NCBI RefSeq assembly: GCF_022427965.1
Contig: NZ_JAKTTI010000002.1
Span: 62,001 to 126,000, forward strand
DNA from: Fredinandcohnia quinoae
GTDB taxonomy: Bacteria; Bacillota; Bacilli; Bacillales; Bacillaceae_L
Length of the DNA stretch: 64,000 nt
Direction of reading: 5' to 3'
This document shows positions 20,601 through 28,927 of the stretch, piece by piece (the stretch's first letter is position 1; the number at the start of each line of letters is the position of its first letter). A program made the translations under genes and the position numbers. The notes beneath the pieces are model-generated. The model was not told the origin of the DNA and made no database searches. It was given only the letters and a program-made list of their open reading frames with translations.

Positions 20601-20739
20601 TCAATCCAACACGAACTCTGGAGTGGCTCTGCAAAATATTAACCGCCGACTCAAACAGCTTTATGGTAAAGGCTTAAACATTCATAGTACGCCTGGTAAT
20701 GGAACCATTGTTAGTTTCCGAATCCCAAATAAGGAATGA
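17635..20739 (+). CDS. Hybrid sensor kinase: 7TM-DISM, HisKA, REC and LytS-type kinase
   Basis: Membrane signalling protein of 1034 residues with two kinase modules. After an N-terminal helix come an extracellular jelly-roll domain (about 45-205) and a seven-helix 7TMR-DISM block (about 215-420). A HisKA domain with phospho-His H447 (SHELRNP) and its ATPase domain (N, G1 and G2 boxes, FGLGLSL) follow, then a receiver domain (about 705-820, phospho-Asp D755). Last is a LytS-type His_kinase (H846 in QIQPHFLFNTLN) with a second ATPase domain (QPLVENAVKHG). ATG 17635 follows GAGG by 12 bases; a TTG 21 bases upstream lacks a site. It faces a BTAD response regulator, its likely partner. Confidence 0.9.
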   Translation: MKLLKRKKWILLIITFLIAITSIRLVWMNFLTKFDYDNNPPVVNGVLDLQGMKLSNNQTLTLNGEWEFYPSVFLKPNQLASDSSKPKNKKLLLQTPNAWKHAFDKKSDSSNYFGTYRLRILLDDNTTQTLGLRIEKVKEASSVYVNGEHIGGIKQSEIESNPHLTNYNPYSMKFKPNHNEIEILIHASSDRKDGGIIKPIRFGSIEAINHRDILSIGLQLFLCVVFFLHSLYAIILYFIGPKPKKGLLYFSLLLICATFSVLVADDKLLYRLFTINFEWKIKIGYLTYIGVSAFIPSVINSLYPNHPYKKIVRFFSLYCILYSLFVLIAPSEYNMQAAKVLLSTALVSSIFISTIILRKAISKISDIIFPLLGCISIGVNLIWVMVISRLSFVGMPHYPFDLMIAILAFTIFWFKRFFRVSAEANELAERLQIEDKRKDEFLINTSHELRNPLHGIINIIQAILDDQGDPPNKNHSERLHILLNVSNRMSLMLNDLLDVTRLKEKMIRLHPKKVQLQAVVTGVLDMARLMVEGKPIYLHHTIDDTFPPVKADEKRLIQILFNLIHNAVKFTDEGTITIRASIINSMVKIEVEDTGIGISEKELNRVFLPYQQADTNEIRESGGFGLGLSLCKQLVELHGGILSAQSTKGKGSIFSFTIPLFDNSIEDVVKDPVTLHNEGIEQTAASINYVHQISNTNRSIAGKGIKILAVDDDVINLNVLIQILESEKYEITAVTSGTQAVAKLEHEQYDLVISDVMMPTISGYELTRIIRERYSIAELPVLLLTARTRAEDILSGFQVGANDYVRKPVDSMELKARVQALTQIKISIEERLQMESAWLQSQIQPHFLFNTLNSIAALGMTDTVKMQLLLEEFSDYLRLSFDFKNSEPVVSLEHELSLVRSYLYIEGERFGDRLKIEWEIDDNIDLTIPPLSIQPLVENAVKHGILKRASGGNICIQIKELAEYVEVSIIDDGIGMTENNLEQLFIRRNQSNTNSGVALQNINRRLKQLYGKGLNIHSTPGNGTIVSFRIPNKE

Positions 20740-20760
20740 ACAAAAAAGTTCATTCCTTAT
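20729..20760. terminator. Bidirectional terminator built into two convergent stop codons
   Basis: A perfect 13-bp stem (20729-20741, 20748-20760) with an A6 loop. The TGA of the kinase gene (20737-20739) lies in the left arm and the stop of the regulator gene (20750-20752) in the right arm. On the plus strand it is followed by TTTCCATTTTCC. Confidence 0.75.
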
Positions 20761-21883
20761 TTTCCATTTTCCATTTATTATACCACTCTGTAATTGTGGG
20801 GCTCGGCTTTTCATTTAGTTCTTCCATTAATACATCACTCAATCGCAGATAATGAAAATGTACAGATGAATGGTTATTTCCCATTGAAGCGAATATTTTC
20901 ATAAGTGAAAAATAAGCTTCCTCTACAAGTGGATATCGGTTGCAAATATCCAAACATCGTTTTATTGCTTTGTCAGGATCATGGTTTGTATGATACCAGT
21001 AAACCATTTTAAATGAATGGCTAATCCAAAGAAAATGTAGTCTGTAACGTTCACTCTCAGCCCATAAGTAATCTAAGCCTTCTAAATAATCCCCGACATA
21101 CAGCTCCATCGCCTTTTCATGATCACTGATTGTTCCAGGTGATAATGGCGGTGCTGATGTAATAAACTGTTCAAATGTTTCTACATCTATGATAATATCT
21201 ACTAACTCCAAAAGATATCCATCATTTATATTTGTTAGTTTGAAATGATTTCCTATTGATTCAAGCGTTTTTCTAACATGATAGATTGCAGTATATAATT
21301 GTGCATACGCTTTTTTAAGCTCATATTCTGGCCAAAGTAACTCGATAAGTTCCGATTTACTAGTAATCTTCCCTCTATTGTGGACTAGATGTAAGAATAA
21401 TTGCTGCACCTTTGTTGTCCGCCAATTAAGTGGAATAATTGTTTTTTGATGATTTAGTATCGTCACTTGTTGAAACATTTTCATGTGCAAGGTGTTTATT
21501 TCTTGTGGCAATGATTTTGAGGTGTTATTCATATGTTTAATCCGTTGTATTGTTTTTTGTAATCGCTCTTTACGAACAGGCTTCAAAATGTAATCAAGCG
21601 CATTTAATTCAAATGCTTTAATCGCGTAATCATCATATGCTGTTACAAAAACAATATATAACTCCGGCTTGGTTTCCAATAGTATTTCAGCTAATTCAAT
21701 CCCATTCATTTCCGGGATATGAATATCTAGGAATACAATATCGACTTCATTATGTTCGATTATGTCCTTACCTGCGATTGGGTCTGTATACTTTCCAACT
21801 ATCTCAATATCATCTATATTTATAAGTTGATGCTCCATATAATTTAATGCTAAACTCTCATCATCAATTATGATAGCCTTCAT
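20750..21883 (-). CDS. Response regulator with receiver, winged-helix and BTAD domains
   Basis: Response regulator of 377 residues. The receiver domain (1-120) has acidic residues D7-D8, phospho-acceptor D53 (FLDIHIPEMNG) and K102 in KPV. A winged-helix DNA-binding segment (about 140-225) and a bacterial transcriptional activation domain (BTAD, about 230-370) follow, an arrangement seen in SARP-like regulators. AAAGGGGAG precedes the ATG. It ends 10 bp from the end of the hybrid kinase gene in convergent orientation, so the two probably form one pathway although they are not cotranscribed. Targets are unknown. Confidence 0.88.
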   Translation of the reverse strand: MKAIIIDDESLALNYMEHQLINIDDIEIVGKYTDPIAGKDIIEHNEVDIVFLDIHIPEMNGIELAEILLETKPELYIVFVTAYDDYAIKAFELNALDYILKPVRKERLQKTIQRIKHMNNTSKSLPQEINTLHMKMFQQVTILNHQKTIIPLNWRTTKVQQLFLHLVHNRGKITSKSELIELLWPEYELKKAYAQLYTAIYHVRKTLESIGNHFKLTNINDGYLLELVDIIIDVETFEQFITSAPPLSPGTISDHEKAMELYVGDYLEGLDYLWAESERYRLHFLWISHSFKMVYWYHTNHDPDKAIKRCLDICNRYPLVEEAYFSLMKIFASMGNNHSSVHFHYLRLSDVLMEELNEKPSPTITEWYNKWKMENKE

Positions 21884-21974
21884 ACTGGCTCCCCTTTGTA
21901 TTTATCCATTCATAATGAATAGTCTATCACATTTCTCTGGGAAGGGCTCAATATCAAGCACTCAAACTAGATTG

Positions 21975-22805
21975 TTAATGCGCAATAACCATTTCGAATT
22001 CTTTCATTGTTTTAATAAATTCCGATTCAGTTTTTTTCACTTTCTCTTGTAAATTACTAGTTATCATGTTTACCATATTTACATCGTTTGTAATATGGTC
22101 TACACTAATATTCACTTTTTTAATAGCATCATCTACTTTGTTAGCTAATTTCCTTACTTCATCGGCAACAACCTTGAACCCTCTTCCATGTTCTCCCGCA
22201 CGTGCAGCTTCAATTGTTGCATTTAAAGCCAATATATTCGTTTGTGCAGAAATATGATGGATAAGTTTAGCCACTTCACTTATTAAATCAGTTTGCCTAC
22301 TTAATTCTTGAAGTGCTTGGATGCTGTCATTAGAATTAGCCAAAACTATTTCAACAAGTTCTTCTGGCATCTCCTTCAATTGTGAAATAAAGTTAAGTGT
22401 TCGATTTTCCCTTTCTGTTATATCTGTCGCAATTTTTACTATCGCATTCACATTTCCTTCTTTATCGTGAATTGGGATGTACGTAGCTTCAAGCCATAGT
22501 AAGTTCCCACGTTTTCCAACCCGTTGAATCTTTTCTTGATATTTCTTACCCTTTCTAAGATTTTCCCATAACTCTATATAATCTTGACTGTTTCTATATT
22601 CTGATGTACAGAATTGTTTATGCGTCATGTTAACCATTTCATCTGGTTGATATCCTAATGTCTGTGCAAAGTTCTCATTTACCCAAATGACTTCTCCACC
22701 CGTATTAAATTCAATCATTGCTAAATTTGATTCAAATCCTGATATTAGATCAATTGTATCCAATACCTGTGTATTCTTATTTAATTTTGAAGTATCATTC
22801 ACCAT
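21975..22805 (-). CDS. Soluble PAS-domain methyl-accepting protein
   Basis: Short cytoplasmic receptor of 276 residues with no transmembrane segment or HAMP. An N-terminal PAS/PAC domain (about 20-130, with [13 protein letters not shown] and ATDITERE) may bind haem, flavin or another small ligand. It is followed by a reduced signalling domain that keeps the conserved tip ([25 protein letters not shown]) but only short flanking helices. Such PAS-MCP proteins usually monitor redox state or oxygen. AAGGGAG lies before the ATG. Whether the short coiled coil can form normal receptor arrays is unclear. Confidence 0.85.
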   Translation of the reverse strand: MVNDTSKLNKNTQVLDTIDLISGFESNLAMIEFNTGGEVIWVNENFAQTLGYQPDEMVNMTHKQFCTSEYRNSQDYIELWENLRKGKKYQEKIQRVGKRGNLLWLEATYIPIHDKEGNVNAIVKIATDITERENRTLNFISQLKEMPEELVEIVLANSNDSIQALQELSRQTDLISEVAKLIHHISAQTNILALNATIEAARAGEHGRGFKVVADEVRKLANKVDDAIKKVNISVDHITNDVNMVNMITSNLQEKVKKTESEFIKTMKEFEMVIAH

Positions 22806-22891
22806 TGCTAGCTCCCTTGTGTATATCTAAGTAATTTAAAATATGTTTGAATTATTATGACATACAGAACTCTACATTTTCTCTACAACAC

Positions 22892-22922
22892 AAAGAAGGC
22901 TCCCTAACTGGAAGCCTTCTTT
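22892..22922 (-). terminator. Terminator after the BltD-like gene
   Basis: 10-bp arms AAAGAAGGCT / AGCCTTCTTT around an 11-base loop, 12 bases past the acetyltransferase stop codon. Confidence 0.6.
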
Positions 22923-22933
22923 AATCTACTCAA

Positions 22934-23398
22934 TCATTGATTATAATTATTAAGCTCAAGCTTCATTACATTTCCTATGATAACCTCGGTATCATCAATT
23001 TCTCCTGTGAATTTAAAGCCCACTTTTTCATATAGAGAAATAGCTGCATTATTTTCCATGACGACACTTAGGTACAGTTCGTCACATTGATATATTTTCT
23101 TGATTTGATTAATAATAATTTCTACAAATCTCTTGGCATATCCCTTTCCTTGAAAAGAAACATCAATCATAAATCGATCCAACCAAACTGATTGATCCTC
23201 TTTTGAAACTCCATACATTGCAAAGCCCACTAATAACTCACCATCATATAATGCTACCATCTTCCAATTAGGTTCAAACATAGACTGGGCAATGGAATAT
23301 GAATTGCTTTCAATAAAAGGAACCTGTTCCTCCGCAACCCTTAATGCAGCTACATCACGCCAATTTGAATGATTTACGTCTTTTAATGTAAGACACAC
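22934..23398 (-). CDS. GNAT acetyltransferase resembling BltD/SpeG polyamine acetyltransferases
   Basis: Acetyl-CoA-dependent N-acetyltransferase of 154 residues, a single GNAT domain. The acetyl-CoA loop is QGKGYAKR and the C-terminal family segment is NNAAISLYEKVGFKFTGE. The pattern (VGFAMYG, VWLDRFMID) resembles Bacillus BltD, which acetylates spermine and spermidine; that specificity is inferred by resemblance only. The start is an assumed GTG with a weak GGAAG site, and this end is uncertain. Monocistronic. Confidence 0.8.
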   Translation of the reverse strand: MCLTLKDVNHSNWRDVAALRVAEEQVPFIESNSYSIAQSMFEPNWKMVALYDGELLVGFAMYGVSKEDQSVWLDRFMIDVSFQGKGYAKRFVEIIINQIKKIYQCDELYLSVVMENNAAISLYEKVGFKFTGEIDDTEVIIGNVMKLELNNYNQ

Positions 23399-23521
23399 AC
23401 TTCCAACTCTCTTCCAAGGGAAATTTTTATATACATTATTATATTATTTGGAGTGAAGGATTTATGCAATTCCCCACTTTTAAAAAAATTACTTCATATC
23501 CCAACAAAGAAAAAAAGTAGA

Positions 23522-23574
23522 TTGAATTTTCTTAAACCTAATTGTAAAATAAAATAGACCAACCGGTTTATTTT
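23522..23574 (+). promoter_or_regulatory. Sigma-A promoter with overlapping TetR-type operator
   Basis: -35 TTGAAT (23522-23527), 17-bp spacer, -10 TAAAAT (23545-23550). A 24-bp imperfect palindrome at 23551-23574, with core AGACCAACCGGTTT and A/T-rich arms AAAATA / TATTTT, starts at the -10 edge and covers the start site. This is the form of TetR-family operators. The TetR gene at 25887 is the obvious candidate. Confidence 0.6.
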
Positions 23575-23593
23575 GAATGTAATGGGGGCGAAA

Positions 23594-24844
23594 ATGATGC
23601 GTTCGATTAGAAAATTATCAACTGACGAAATCCCTTTATTTGCTGATATTGCAATTAATGCATACCCTGGAACCACACAAAATACAAAAGAATTTAGAGA
23701 ACGATTTGTAAGTAATTTGCTCTTTATTCAAGAACAAGAAGATTCTATCGACCTGTTCGGCTTATTTCTAGGAGACAAACTAGTTGGAGGTATGAGGGTT
23801 CACTATTATCAAATGAATTTGTTTTCAAAAATAGTGAATATCGGTGGTGTAGGACTAGTTGCAGTTGATTTAATCCATAAGAAAGAAAAAGTGGCAAAAG
23901 ACCTTATTTGTTTCTTTATTGAATATTTCCGAGAAAGAGATGTCACCTTAGTTTCCCTGTATCCCTTTAATCCTGAGTTTTATAAAAAGATGGGATTTGG
24001 ACCTGGGACAAAGATAAATCAATACCAAGTTGAGCCATCTAGCTTTCCAAAGGCTGATTCCAAAGAAGGTGTAAGGTTTTTACAGCCATCTGATCAGCAA
24101 CAAATTTTAGCATGTTACAACAGGTATGCCTTAACTAAACATGGCTTGTTTTTGAAAACCGACTTTGACTTAAATAATATCTTTAAAAACCCTGACAACA
24201 AGGTAATTGGCTATTTCTACAATAATCAATTAGAAGCCTATTTAGTTTTTAACTTTGAGAAAAGCGTGGATAATTTCTTAATAAATAATATCGTTGTGAA
24301 AGAGCTTATCACTGAAACCCCAACATCTCTCATGAAAATATGTGGTTTCCTTCAAAATCAAGCTGATCAAATTCGACGGGTCATCATTAATACTCAGGAT
24401 GATAGTCTTGATTTTCTTGTTCAAGATGCTAGAAATGGCACTGATCACCTTATTCCAAGTGTTTACCATGAAACGAATACATCTGGGACAGGAGTGATGT
24501 ACAGAATTATTCAAGTAAGGAAGTTCCTTGAAAATATGAATGGTTTTAACTTTAATAATCAGTCATGTCTGTTCAAATTAACGGTCGTTGATTCTTTATA
24601 TGAGGAAACAACTTCATTGATTATTCAGGTAGATAGAGGAAAGTTATCATTTCCTGAAATTGAAAAGTTTGAATTTGAAATTACGTTAGATGTGGCTTAC
24701 TTTTCTTCTTTGTTTATGGGGGTAATTGACCCCAATAGACTCTATCAATATGGAAAACTAAAGATTTCGGAACCGGCATATTTAGGAAGGTTTAATGAAT
24801 TATTTAGAAATCACGAGCGTCCATTCTGTTTAACCGCTTTTTAG
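23594..24844 (+). CDS. Eis-like GNAT acetyltransferase
   Basis: About 416 residues, of the enhanced-intracellular-survival (Eis) type: a GNAT catalytic half (about 1-140), a second GNAT-like region (about 150-290) and a C-terminal sterol-carrier-like domain (about 300-416). The N-terminal segment IRKLSTDEIPLFADI and the ending that supplies the C-terminal carboxylate are as in the family. Eis proteins acetylate aminoglycosides and other amines; the substrate here is unknown. GGGGG lies 5-8 bases before two tandem ATGs (23594 and 23597); upstream in-frame TTG and ATG codons lack a site. First gene after the TetR-type operator. Confidence 0.85.
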   Translation: MMRSIRKLSTDEIPLFADIAINAYPGTTQNTKEFRERFVSNLLFIQEQEDSIDLFGLFLGDKLVGGMRVHYYQMNLFSKIVNIGGVGLVAVDLIHKKEKVAKDLICFFIEYFRERDVTLVSLYPFNPEFYKKMGFGPGTKINQYQVEPSSFPKADSKEGVRFLQPSDQQQILACYNRYALTKHGLFLKTDFDLNNIFKNPDNKVIGYFYNNQLEAYLVFNFEKSVDNFLINNIVVKELITETPTSLMKICGFLQNQADQIRRVIINTQDDSLDFLVQDARNGTDHLIPSVYHETNTSGTGVMYRIIQVRKFLENMNGFNFNNQSCLFKLTVVDSLYEETTSLIIQVDRGKLSFPEIEKFEFEITLDVAYFSSLFMGVIDPNRLYQYGKLKISEPAYLGRFNELFRNHERPFCLTAF

Positions 24845-24933
24845 TGACTATTCCTAATATCAAATGGCTGTTTACTTAAAAAAGCAACAATGTTTGAGAA
24901 AAGTGCCTATCAAATAGAAAAGGATGAATGTAA

Positions 24934-25803
24934 ATGATCGAAATTAAAAGATTATCTGAGTGCAGTTTAAATGATGGGGTAAAGGCTTGGAATGATGGTT
25001 TTAAGGGGTATTATTTTGATGCAACTACGACAGTAGAAAACTTTATTAACAGGTTAGTAGCAGAAAGTTTATCCCCTACTCTATCTGTGGTGGCTTACCG
25101 GGACGGTCAACCAATTGGTATTGTATTAAATGGTATACGCACTATTAATGGCAAAAAAATTGCCTGGAATGGTGGAACAGGAATAGCAACATCCTACAGA
25201 AGGCATGGAATTGGAAAAGCCCTTATTGAGAAATCAATTGAAGTGTATAAAGAAGAAGGGGTAGAAATTGCTACATTAGAAGCAATAAGCACTAATACAA
25301 AGGCCATCTCTTTGTATGAAAAATTAGGCTATAAAATCGTTGATCAACTAGAGTATTTAGAGATAAAGGAGAACTCTCATACTAATTTTGACGTCGCTCA
25401 TAATGCATATACATTAAGCTTCATACCCACACAATCAATCGCAAATATTCCCTTTTATAACAGCATGAATCCCTGGCAAACACAGTGGCAAAGTGCAAAA
25501 GAAAGTGAAGCCATAACCGTAATAGATAACAAAAGAGTTGTAGGTTATGCCTATTATCGTAAAGTGTTTGATAAAAATGGGGTTCACGAAAAAACTGTAC
25601 TATTTCAGTGCACTTCGGATCCTGATAGAGAGGATTCAAATGACATTATTAAATTTATGCTAAATCATATCTTTGGAAATGAAAAGACAACAAAAGTAAT
25701 CCCTAATCTCCCAGTAAGTAATTCCAGATTAACTTATCAGATTCTTATAGAGTTGGGATTTCAAGCAATCGCAAAACAGGTATTCATGATTAGGCAACTA
25801 TGA
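24934..25803 (+). CDS. GNAT acetyltransferase, tandem GNAT halves
   Basis: Acetyltransferase of 289 residues. The N-terminal GNAT domain (about 1-145) has an acetyl-CoA loop RRHGIGKALIEKS and the typical NTKAISLYEKLGYK. The C-terminal half (about 160-289) looks like a degenerate second GNAT domain. It lies 89 bp after the Eis-like gene in the same direction and before the TetR gene, so all three may be cotranscribed. AAAGGATG is a weak binding site. The substrate is unknown. Confidence 0.83.
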   Translation: MIEIKRLSECSLNDGVKAWNDGFKGYYFDATTTVENFINRLVAESLSPTLSVVAYRDGQPIGIVLNGIRTINGKKIAWNGGTGIATSYRRHGIGKALIEKSIEVYKEEGVEIATLEAISTNTKAISLYEKLGYKIVDQLEYLEIKENSHTNFDVAHNAYTLSFIPTQSIANIPFYNSMNPWQTQWQSAKESEAITVIDNKRVVGYAYYRKVFDKNGVHEKTVLFQCTSDPDREDSNDIIKFMLNHIFGNEKTTKVIPNLPVSNSRLTYQILIELGFQAIAKQVFMIRQL

Positions 25804-25886
25804 GCAATATGTAGGGATACATCGTTGGCTTCCTTCTGTAGAATGTAGCTTAACTAAGATGGTTATTGTATTTGGGAGGGATTTAA

Positions 25887-26498
25887 ATGGCTCCAATTGT
25901 CTCTGAAGACCATAAGGAGAAGAAAAAAAGAGAAATATTAGAAAGCGCCCATGCTTGTTTTGCTAAGAAAGGTTTCCAGGTTGCTACAATGAATGATATT
26001 GTTGAGCATTCCGGAATGAGCAAGGGTGCTATATATAATTATTTTAATAGTAAGGATGAAATTTACTTAGAGCTAATGAGGGAAAGTACCGAACAGACTT
26101 ATAACTCCTTAAAAGAGTCCATTCTTATTTTTAATTCTGCCCTAGAAAAAATAATCTTCTTATTTGATCTATATGATAAGGGTGATGGCATAAACATTGA
26201 GGATCTATCTAAAACGATCGTTCATTATGAATTTAGGCTTTATTCATTTCGGCATGAAGAGTTAAATAATAAATTAAATCAAAGAAAACAAAAATACTTC
26301 TTGGAATTTATCGAGGATATTATTAAAGAGGGACAATACTCAGGTGAATTTAAAAGTGATCTTAATCCTAAATTAATGGCTGATTTATTTTGGTCATTGA
26401 TTGATGGAGTTACCTCCCAATTCGTATATAAAGGTTACCCTCAAAATGAAGTCTTAAATGAAATGAAAAACATGTTTATCAATCGATTAAAAGTATAA
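25887..26498 (+). CDS. TetR-family transcriptional regulator
   Basis: Repressor of 203 residues. The N-terminal helix-turn-helix at about 15-60 (ATMNDIVEHSGMSKGAIYNYF) is typical of TetR/AcrR. The all-helical C-terminal part is a ligand-binding domain of unknown specificity. GGGAGGG precedes the ATG. It probably controls the acetyltransferase genes through the palindrome at 23551-23574, and perhaps the dehydrogenase and efflux genes downstream. Confidence 0.9.
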   Translation: MAPIVSEDHKEKKKREILESAHACFAKKGFQVATMNDIVEHSGMSKGAIYNYFNSKDEIYLELMRESTEQTYNSLKESILIFNSALEKIIFLFDLYDKGDGINIEDLSKTIVHYEFRLYSFRHEELNNKLNQRKQKYFLEFIEDIIKEGQYSGEFKSDLNPKLMADLFWSLIDGVTSQFVYKGYPQNEVLNEMKNMFINRLKV

Positions 26499-26569
26499 TG
26501 GTATGCACTAGCAACTTCCTTTAATGAAGTAGACGAACATTCTCCATGCCACACTGGGAGTCAGAATAA

Positions 26570-26597
26570 TTGACAATCTCAATTGAAAGAATAAAAT
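26570..26597 (+). promoter_or_regulatory. Sigma-A promoter of the dehydrogenase gene
   Basis: -35 TTGACA (26570-26575), 16-bp spacer, -10 TAAAAT (26592-26597), 58 bp upstream of the ATG. Confidence 0.7.
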
Positions 26598-26654
26598 AGG
26601 ATGATGTAAGGGGAACATCTAGTAGTTACTACACAATAAAAGGAGACTTTCACA

Positions 26655-27551
26655 ATGAACTTCAAGAATGTTACGGTTGCCGGAAGTGGTGTTTTAGGAA
26701 GCCAAATTGCATACCAAACGGCTTTTAAAGGATTCAATGTAACAGTGTACGATATTAATAATGATGCATTGGAAAATGCAAAAGAAAGAATTCAAAAATT
26801 GAAGCCTCATTATCAAAAGGATTTAGGAGCTACAGAGGCAGAGGTTAATTCAGCTTATAATCGTATTTCATTTAATAGTGATTTAGCAAAAGCAGTAGCA
26901 GATGCTGATCTTATCATTGAAGCAATTCCAGAAGTAGTAAAGATAAAGACAGATTTTTATAATGAATTGGGGAAAGTAGCACCCGAAAAGACTATTTTCG
27001 CTACAAACTCATCAACATTATTACCAAGTCAATTTGCAGAAGCAACTGGCAGACCTGAGAAATTTTTAGCATTACATTTTGCGAATGAAATTTGGAAAAA
27101 TAATACGGCAGAAATAATGAAGCACCCTGGAACAGATATGAAAGTGTTTAATGAAGTAATTGAATTCGCTAAAGCAATTGGAATGGTAGCTTTACCTTTA
27201 CATAAAGAGCAACCAGGCTATATTTTAAACTCTCTATTAGTTCCTTTATTAGATGCCGCTCAGTCCCTTTTGGTAAAGGAAATTGCAGATCCTGAAACAA
27301 TTGATAAAACTTGGATGGTAGGTACAGGAGCACCCCTAGGACCATTTGCTATTTTGGATGTTGTAGGAATCACAACTGCTTATAATATTACAAAAGCTAA
27401 GGCAGATGCGACCGGTAATGAATTGGCTCAAAAAGTTGCAGACCTATTAAAGACAGAGTACATTGACAAAGGAAAACTTGGACGTGCAACTGGTGAAGGA
27501 TTTTATACGTATCCGAATCCTAGCTTCATGAACCCAGATTTCTTAAAATAA
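26655..27551 (+). CDS. 3-hydroxyacyl-CoA dehydrogenase family protein
   Basis: NAD(P)-dependent dehydrogenase of 298 residues. The N-terminal Rossmann domain (GSGVLGSQIAYQ at about 9-20) has an acidic D34 after the second strand, favouring NAD. The C-terminal helical dimerisation domain is of the 3HCDH type. The family segment ATNSSTLLPSQFAEAT is present. The usual catalytic histidine appears as LALHFANE, as in 3-hydroxybutyryl-CoA-type enzymes. It could act on a 3-hydroxyacyl-CoA or another hydroxy acid; nothing nearby settles this. AAAGGAG precedes the ATG. A sigma-A promoter and a terminator make it a single-gene unit. Confidence 0.83.
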   Translation: MNFKNVTVAGSGVLGSQIAYQTAFKGFNVTVYDINNDALENAKERIQKLKPHYQKDLGATEAEVNSAYNRISFNSDLAKAVADADLIIEAIPEVVKIKTDFYNELGKVAPEKTIFATNSSTLLPSQFAEATGRPEKFLALHFANEIWKNNTAEIMKHPGTDMKVFNEVIEFAKAIGMVALPLHKEQPGYILNSLLVPLLDAAQSLLVKEIADPETIDKTWMVGTGAPLGPFAILDVVGITTAYNITKAKADATGNELAQKVADLLKTEYIDKGKLGRATGEGFYTYPNPSFMNPDFLK

Positions 27552-27560
27552 AGTAGAATA

Positions 27561-27606
27561 AAAGGACGGTTTCTTCGCTTCTTTGAAGTGGACGAACCGT
27601 CTTTTT
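27561..27606 (+). terminator. Terminator after the dehydrogenase gene
   Basis: Arms GACGGTT (27565-27571) and AACCGTC (27595-27601) enclose a smaller CTTC/GAAG stem and are followed by TTTTT. It shares the ACCGTC arm with several other hairpins in the window. Confidence 0.8.
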
Positions 27607-27672
27607 CATTTCACATTAACCAATAGTAAGTTATGATTAATTAGAAATTAATAGGAAGGGAAAAAGTGAGGG

Positions 27673-28917
27673 ATGGGGATTAAAGATAAAGATTTAGAAT
27701 TAATGAAAAAAAGTAAATCGAAACGGTTTTGGTTGGCCTTTATATTAGGTTCACTTACCGCTTTCGGACCTTTATCAATTGATATGTATTTGCCTGGCTT
27801 GCCACGGTTAACAGATGAATTGCATACAAGTACGTCAGTAGCACAATTAAGTTTAACTGCTTGCCTAGTTGGGCTTGCGCTAGGTCAGCTATTTGTAGGA
27901 CCATTAAGCGATAGTAAAGGCCGAAGAAAGCCACTCATTATTGCGCTTGTGATTTACTCAATTGCCTCATTGCTATGTGCATTCAGTCCATCGATTTGGA
28001 TTCTTATCTTCTTACGATTACTTCAAGGTGCTTCTGGCGCTGCTGGAATTGTCATTGCACGTGCTTCTGTTCGAGATATGTATTCAGGCACGGAATTGAC
28101 TAAGTTTTTTGCATTATTGATGCTCGTAAATGGTGCTGCACCAATTCTTGCACCAATTGTGGGTGGACAACTTTTGCATTTTGTAACATGGCGTGGTGTT
28201 TTTATAGTCCTTTTTGTGATTGGACTACTGATGTGGTTTGCAGTTACTTTTTGGCTTCCAGAGACATTACCTACAAACCGTAGATCCAGCGGTGACCTTA
28301 AGCATACATTATTAACTTTTAAAACGTTAGTTATGGATAAAGAGTTCATGAGTTTTGCCTTTACACAAGGCTTAATATCTGCCGCAATGTTTGCCTATAT
28401 TTCTGGTTCACCATTTGTTTTACAAGATATATTCGGTGTATCACCACAGATGTTCAGTGTTATTTTTGCAATAAATGGAGTTGGTATTATTATCGCTTCA
28501 CAGATTACGGGTCGCCTTGCAGGAAAAGTTGCGGATATAAAAATGTTCTTTTTTGGATTATGGATGGCTGCTTTTGGTGGAGCCCTCTTACTTATCGTAG
28601 TCCTAATTGGATTAGGAATCATATTCGTCATTCCTGCACTTTTCCTAGTTGTATCGAGTGTTGGAATTGTAGGGACAACCTCATTTTCCTTGGCAATGCA
28701 AAAACAAGGAGAAACAGCTGGTAGTGCTGCTGCATTACTAGGGTTATTACCATTTATTTTTGGAGCGATCGCAGCACCTTTAGTTGGAATAGGTGGAAGC
28801 CAGACCGCAGTTCCAATGGCAATTGTAATTGCTGTTTGTGATATTGGAGCGATCGCCTTTTTTACAATCATGAATAATAAGAATAAGGAAAAAATCACGA
28901 GCCAACATTCGATGTAA
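27673..28917 (+). CDS. Bcr/CflA-family multidrug efflux transporter
   Basis: Major facilitator superfamily drug:H+ antiporter of 414 residues with 12 predicted helices and a charged N-terminal tail. The DHA1 motif-A loop GPLSDSKGRRKP is at about 77-88, and FGPLSIDMYLPGLP in TM1 is characteristic of Bcr/CflA. It exports amphipathic drugs or metabolites; the substrate is unknown. A start at 27673 has GAGGG placed very close, so an internal ATG at 27703 is possible. It follows the acetyltransferase/TetR group and may belong to the same resistance function. Confidence 0.88.
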   Translation: MGIKDKDLELMKKSKSKRFWLAFILGSLTAFGPLSIDMYLPGLPRLTDELHTSTSVAQLSLTACLVGLALGQLFVGPLSDSKGRRKPLIIALVIYSIASLLCAFSPSIWILIFLRLLQGASGAAGIVIARASVRDMYSGTELTKFFALLMLVNGAAPILAPIVGGQLLHFVTWRGVFIVLFVIGLLMWFAVTFWLPETLPTNRRSSGDLKHTLLTFKTLVMDKEFMSFAFTQGLISAAMFAYISGSPFVLQDIFGVSPQMFSVIFAINGVGIIIASQITGRLAGKVADIKMFFFGLWMAAFGGALLLIVVLIGLGIIFVIPALFLVVSSVGIVGTTSFSLAMQKQGETAGSAAALLGLLPFIFGAIAAPLVGIGGSQTAVPMAIVIAVCDIGAIAFFTIMNNKNKEKITSQHSM

Positions 28918-28927
28918 GATAAAACTT

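Noticed and set aside
28395-28898. 167-codon open frame opposite the Bcr/CflA gene
   Set aside because: It lies wholly antisense to a well-supported transporter gene and has no ribosome binding site or recognisable domain.
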